The notes beneath the pieces are model-generated. The model ran no database searches. It saw only the letters and a program-made list of their open reading frames with translations, and was not told the origin of the DNA. The translations under genes were made by a program, and so were the position numbers. Shown here piece after piece: positions 15,725-17,917 of a stretch of 17,917 nucleotides of DNA (within the stretch, counting starts at the first letter, position 1; every line of letters starts with the position of its first letter). The DNA comes from Candidatus Wirthbacteria bacterium CG2_30_54_11. GTDB lineage: Bacteria; Patescibacteriota; CG2-30-54-11. The stretch lies in contig MNZT01000030.1 in NCBI GenBank assembly GCA_001873755.1, positions 1 to 17,917 of the forward strand, written 5' to 3'.

Positions 15725-17413
15725 TTATATCTCAATTACCACCGGGAGAATCATGGGATCCCGTTCAGTCTTTTCGTACAGGAAATCGTGCAGTTTGGTC
15801 CTGAGCTCTGCCCGTATCTGCATGGGATCAGGTATGGTCATCTGCCGTTCGAACTTGCGGATAGTATCCAAGACGAGCTGTTTGGCTTCTTTGATCAGCT
15901 CTTTTGATTCCTTTACATAGACAAATCCACGGGATACGATTTCCGGGGTGCCGATGACTTCGGCTGTCCCTTTTTTGATATTGACCATGATGAGGAAGAT
16001 GCCGCTCTCGCTCATGATCTGACGGTCTTTCAGTACGACATTTCCGATATCGCCGACCCCAGACCCGTCCACCAGGATATAACTGGCTTCTTTGGAGGTG
16101 TCGACCGTGACGCCGCGGTCAGTGATCTCGAGCGTGTGGCCATTATCCATGATGAAGATATTCTGAGTCGGAATACCCATATCCTGTGCCATGCGGGCAT
16201 GGGCCACCAGGTGCCGGCGTTCGCCGTGGGCAGGCATGAAGTATCGGGGACGGATGAGGCTGAGCATGAGTTTGTGCTCTTCCTGGCAGGCGTGTCCGGA
16301 TACATGAACATCCATCATGCTTCCGTGGATGACCTCGGCGCCGAGCCTGAGGAGGTCGTTGATGGTCTTGTAGACCGACTCTTCGTTGCCGGGGATGGCG
16401 GTCGCGGAGATGATGACCGTGTCTCCTTTTTTGATCCTGATCTGTTTGTGGGTGCCGTTGGCCATGCGGACCAGGACGGAGTATGCCTCTCCCTGAGAAC
16501 CGGTGCTGATGATCGCCAGCTTGTGATCCGGGATACCGCTTAGATTGGTCGGCGGGACCAGGATGCCCTGTGGCACTTTCAAATATCCAAGCTCCATGGC
16601 GATGTTGACATTATTGACCATGCTGCGGCCGATGATGCAGACTTTGCGCCCGTAGCGGGCCGAAGCGTCGATCATCTGCTGGATACGGTTCAGATTGGTG
16701 GAAAACGATGCCACGATCATGCGGCCGGTGGTCTTGGAAAAGATCCGGTCGACTGTTTCGGCCACCACCGATTCGGAGACAGTATAGCCCGGCACCTCGG
16801 CGTTAGTGCTGTCTGAAAGCATCATGATGACACCGTCATCGCCTATCTCGGCCATGCGGCCAATGTCCGCCAGTTTTTTGTCCGGCGGGGTGTAGTCGAA
16901 CTTGAAGTCGCCGGTCTGGAACACGGTTCCGACCGGGGTCCTGATCGCAAATGCCACCGAGTCGGGGATGGAGTGGTTGACCGATACCGGTTCGATGTGG
17001 AAATCGCCCAGAGCGAATTCCTGGCGAGGTTTAATGATCTTCAGAATGGCGGTATCCAGGAGCCCGTGTTCTTTGAGGTTGACCGAGATGAGACCCTGGG
17101 TCAGCTTGGTCGCATAGATGGGTGGATTCCCCAGCTCAGTGAGCATATAGGAAATGGCTCCCTTATGATCTTCGTGCCCGTGCGTGATGATGATGCCGCG
17201 GATGTTGCGTTTTTTGTTTTTCAGATACGTGATATCCGGAATGACCAGATCAACTCCGAGCATGGTGGAGTCGGGGAATTTGAGGCCACAGTCGACGACG
17301 ATGATGTCGTTGCGGGTCTCGTACACGGTCATGTTCTTGCCTACTTCCCCGAGCCCGCCCAGCGGCGTGATGCGGAGCAGTTTTTCTGCTTTTTTCTGCG
17401 TTGATTGGATCAT
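15725..17413 (-). CDS. rnj: Ribonuclease J
   Basis: RNase J is a metallo-beta-lactamase/beta-CASP enzyme with endonuclease and 5'-3' exonuclease activity in mRNA turnover and rRNA maturation. The 562-residue protein is full length for the family. Zinc and active-site motifs: HGHEDH (78-83), VNHSIPDS (145-152, H147), TGDFKFDYTP (167-176, D169), SDSTNAEVPGYT (200-211), beta-CASP STGSQGE (303-309), HVSGHA (370-375) and PAHGE (394-398, H396). The C-terminal dimer domain follows and ends ERDPMILPVVIEI. The ATG at 17411-17413 has AGGA five bases upstream. Only one copy is visible. It is the first gene of the minus-strand group and is separated from ftsK by a 221-bp repeat-rich spacer. Confidence 0.97.
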   Translation of the reverse strand: MIQSTQKKAEKLLRITPLGGLGEVGKNMTVYETRNDIIVVDCGLKFPDSTMLGVDLVIPDITYLKNKKRNIRGIIITHGHEDHKGAISYMLTELGNPPIYATKLTQGLISVNLKEHGLLDTAILKIIKPRQEFALGDFHIEPVSVNHSIPDSVAFAIRTPVGTVFQTGDFKFDYTPPDKKLADIGRMAEIGDDGVIMMLSDSTNAEVPGYTVSESVVAETVDRIFSKTTGRMIVASFSTNLNRIQQMIDASARYGRKVCIIGRSMVNNVNIAMELGYLKVPQGILVPPTNLSGIPDHKLAIISTGSQGEAYSVLVRMANGTHKQIRIKKGDTVIISATAIPGNEESVYKTINDLLRLGAEVIHGSMMDVHVSGHACQEEHKLMLSLIRPRYFMPAHGERRHLVAHARMAQDMGIPTQNIFIMDNGHTLEITDRGVTVDTSKEASYILVDGSGVGDIGNVVLKDRQIMSESGIFLIMVNIKKGTAEVIGTPEIVSRGFVYVKESKELIKEAKQLVLDTIRKFERQMTIPDPMQIRAELRTKLHDFLYEKTERDPMILPVVIEI

Positions 17414-17448
17414 GAGATTCCTATACTACTACAAAAATAACTGGATGT

Positions 17449-17472
17449 TCTGCAGAAAGAATCTACTGCAGA
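17449..17472 (-). promoter_or_regulatory. Small hairpin in the rnj leader
   Basis: TCTGCAG (17449-17455) and CTGCAGA (17466-17472) form a 7-bp inverted repeat around 10 bases, 35-60 bases before the rnj start. It could be an RNA structure in the leader or a protein-binding site. No firm promoter was found here. Confidence 0.4.
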
Positions 17473-17492
17473 CATAGCATGCCAAAAATAAT

Positions 17493-17572
17493 GGTTAACG
17501 GGTTTCCTCCTTCGCCCTTCGTCGCGGCTCCTCAGGGCTACGGAGGACAAGTGCGAGTTAACGGGTTAACGG
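17493..17572. repeat. Palindromic repeat flanked by GGGTTAAC octamers
   Basis: A GC-rich palindrome has TCCTCC (17505-17510) pairing with GGAGGA (17542-17547) and GCCCT (17514-17518) pairing with AGGGC (17534-17538) around a 15-base loop. It is flanked by GGTTAACGGGTT on the left (17493-17504) and by CGAGTTAA plus CGGGTTAA on the right (17554-17569). The design is like that of the spacer on the other side of rnj. It looks like a dispersed intergenic repeat. Confidence 0.65.
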
Positions 17573-17606
17573 ATACTACACCATCAGAATTCGTTATGAA
17601 CGAAAC

Positions 17607-17644
17607 AGGAGGAGTTGAAGGGTAAAATGGGTGGCTGTCCTTAG
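17607..17644 (+). other. Possible translation start cut off by an insertion
   Basis: AGGAGG (17607-17612) and GAAGGG precede an ATG at 17627-17629. The frame meets TAG at 17642-17644, exactly where the terminal repeat of the IS5-type element appears to begin. It may be the 5' stub of a gene interrupted by the element, or chance. Confidence 0.25.
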
Positions 17645-17917
17645 AGCCTGTTCAAGATCTAGGAAATAAGTATAATGACAATGACAGGAATAACGAAAGC
17701 AAAAAGGAGAGGCAGTGAGTCGAACGGTATATCCGAGCGATATAACGAGGGAGCAGTTTGCAATAATACTTCCAGACCTCGAGTCAATACGGAAGAAGAC
17801 AAAGCCACGAACCGTTGATCTCTATGAGGTATTCTGTGCACTTCTCTATGTACTTAAATCCGGATGCCAGTGGAGGATGCTACCGTCTGACTTTCCAAAA
17901 TGGCGCACTGTGCACGA
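17641..17917 (+). mobile_element. IS5-type insertion sequence, left part
   Basis: The left end is placed near 17641-17645, where the terminal-repeat-like GAGCCTGTTCAAGATCTAGG begins, about 70 bases before the transposase start. The right part lies outside the window, so the inverted repeats and target duplication cannot be compared. Confidence 0.65.
17715..17917 (+). CDS. IS5-family transposase, N-terminal part (DUF4096)
   Basis: The frame opens with GTG at 17715, preceded by AAGGAG at good spacing, and runs off the window. The 67 visible residues (SRTVYPSDITREQFAIILP..., then LYEVFCALLYVLKSGCQWRM and LPSDFPKWRTVH) match the DUF4096 N-terminal domain of IS5-group transposases: the T-D-x-Q-W/F opening, then the Y-x-L-K-x-G-C-Q-W-R-x-L-P core. 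The catalytic DDE domain lies beyond the edge, so activity cannot be judged. Confidence 0.9.
   Translation, partial: MSRTVYPSDITREQFAIILPDLESIRKKTKPRTVDLYEVFCALLYVLKSGCQWRMLPSDFPKWRTVH

Noticed and set aside
1..17917. Alternative genetic code with TGA as a sense codon
   Set aside because: Conserved proteins (FtsK, RNase HII, both complete within the family length) end at TGA, and the overlapping TGATG and ATGA junctions make sense only if TGA is a stop.
1..17917. CRISPR array, tRNA, rRNA or a defence island
   Set aside because: No regularly spaced direct repeats, no cloverleaf-like or rRNA-like stretch in the spacers, and no recognisable nuclease-helicase or toxin-antitoxin pair was found by eye; yraN alone is a core gene.

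Overview
The window is bacterial chromosome of moderate GC (about half, judged by eye). It is mostly housekeeping genes with two insertion sequences and one very large gene of unknown function. Standard stops (TGA, TAG) are used, so a TGA-recoding lineage is unlikely. Several traits fit a Candidate Phyla Radiation (Patescibacteria) genome: a short TruB ending just after its catalytic domain, tightly packed genes, an RNase HII with GRGPWAGP, and a giant orphan protein. This placement is an inference with low to moderate confidence; no rRNA is present to test it.

Left part (1-7.7 kb): the 3' end of truB (+) converges on a 7.3-kb minus-strand gene coding for about 2,432 residues. Their stop codons overlap inside one CTAG. 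The giant protein has no recognisable domain, signal peptide or membrane segment; it looks like a mostly helical cytosolic protein with a coiled coil. A sigma70-like promoter lies just upstream of its ATG.

Middle part (7.7-10.5 kb): a complete insertion sequence (DDE integrase-type transposase, imperfect inverted repeats of 35-38 bp) abuts the promoter region of the giant gene. It is followed by an ATP-grasp ligase gene (+).

Right part (10.5-17.4 kb), all on the minus strand. In transcription order it holds rnj (RNase J), ftsK, a fused nusB-nadM-like gene, rplS (L19), rnhB (RNase HII) and yraN. ftsK/nusB-nadM and rnhB/yraN overlap at their stop/start codons and are probably translationally coupled. 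rplS has its own promoter and a GC hairpin with a T run in its leader. The group joins RNA processing and R-loop removal (RNase J, RNase HII), translation (L19), transcription antitermination (NusB), possibly NAD synthesis, and chromosome segregation (FtsK).

The spacers on both sides of rnj carry GC-rich palindromes flanked by degenerate CGGGTTAA octamers; a similar remnant follows the ATP-grasp gene. The window ends inside an IS5-type insertion sequence.

Most worth a second look: the giant orphan protein, the NusB-nucleotidyltransferase fusion with altered nucleotide-binding residues, the octamer/palindrome repeats around rnj, and an Asp-to-Glu change in the RNase HII active site. I see no clear signature of a defence system, CRISPR array or prophage.
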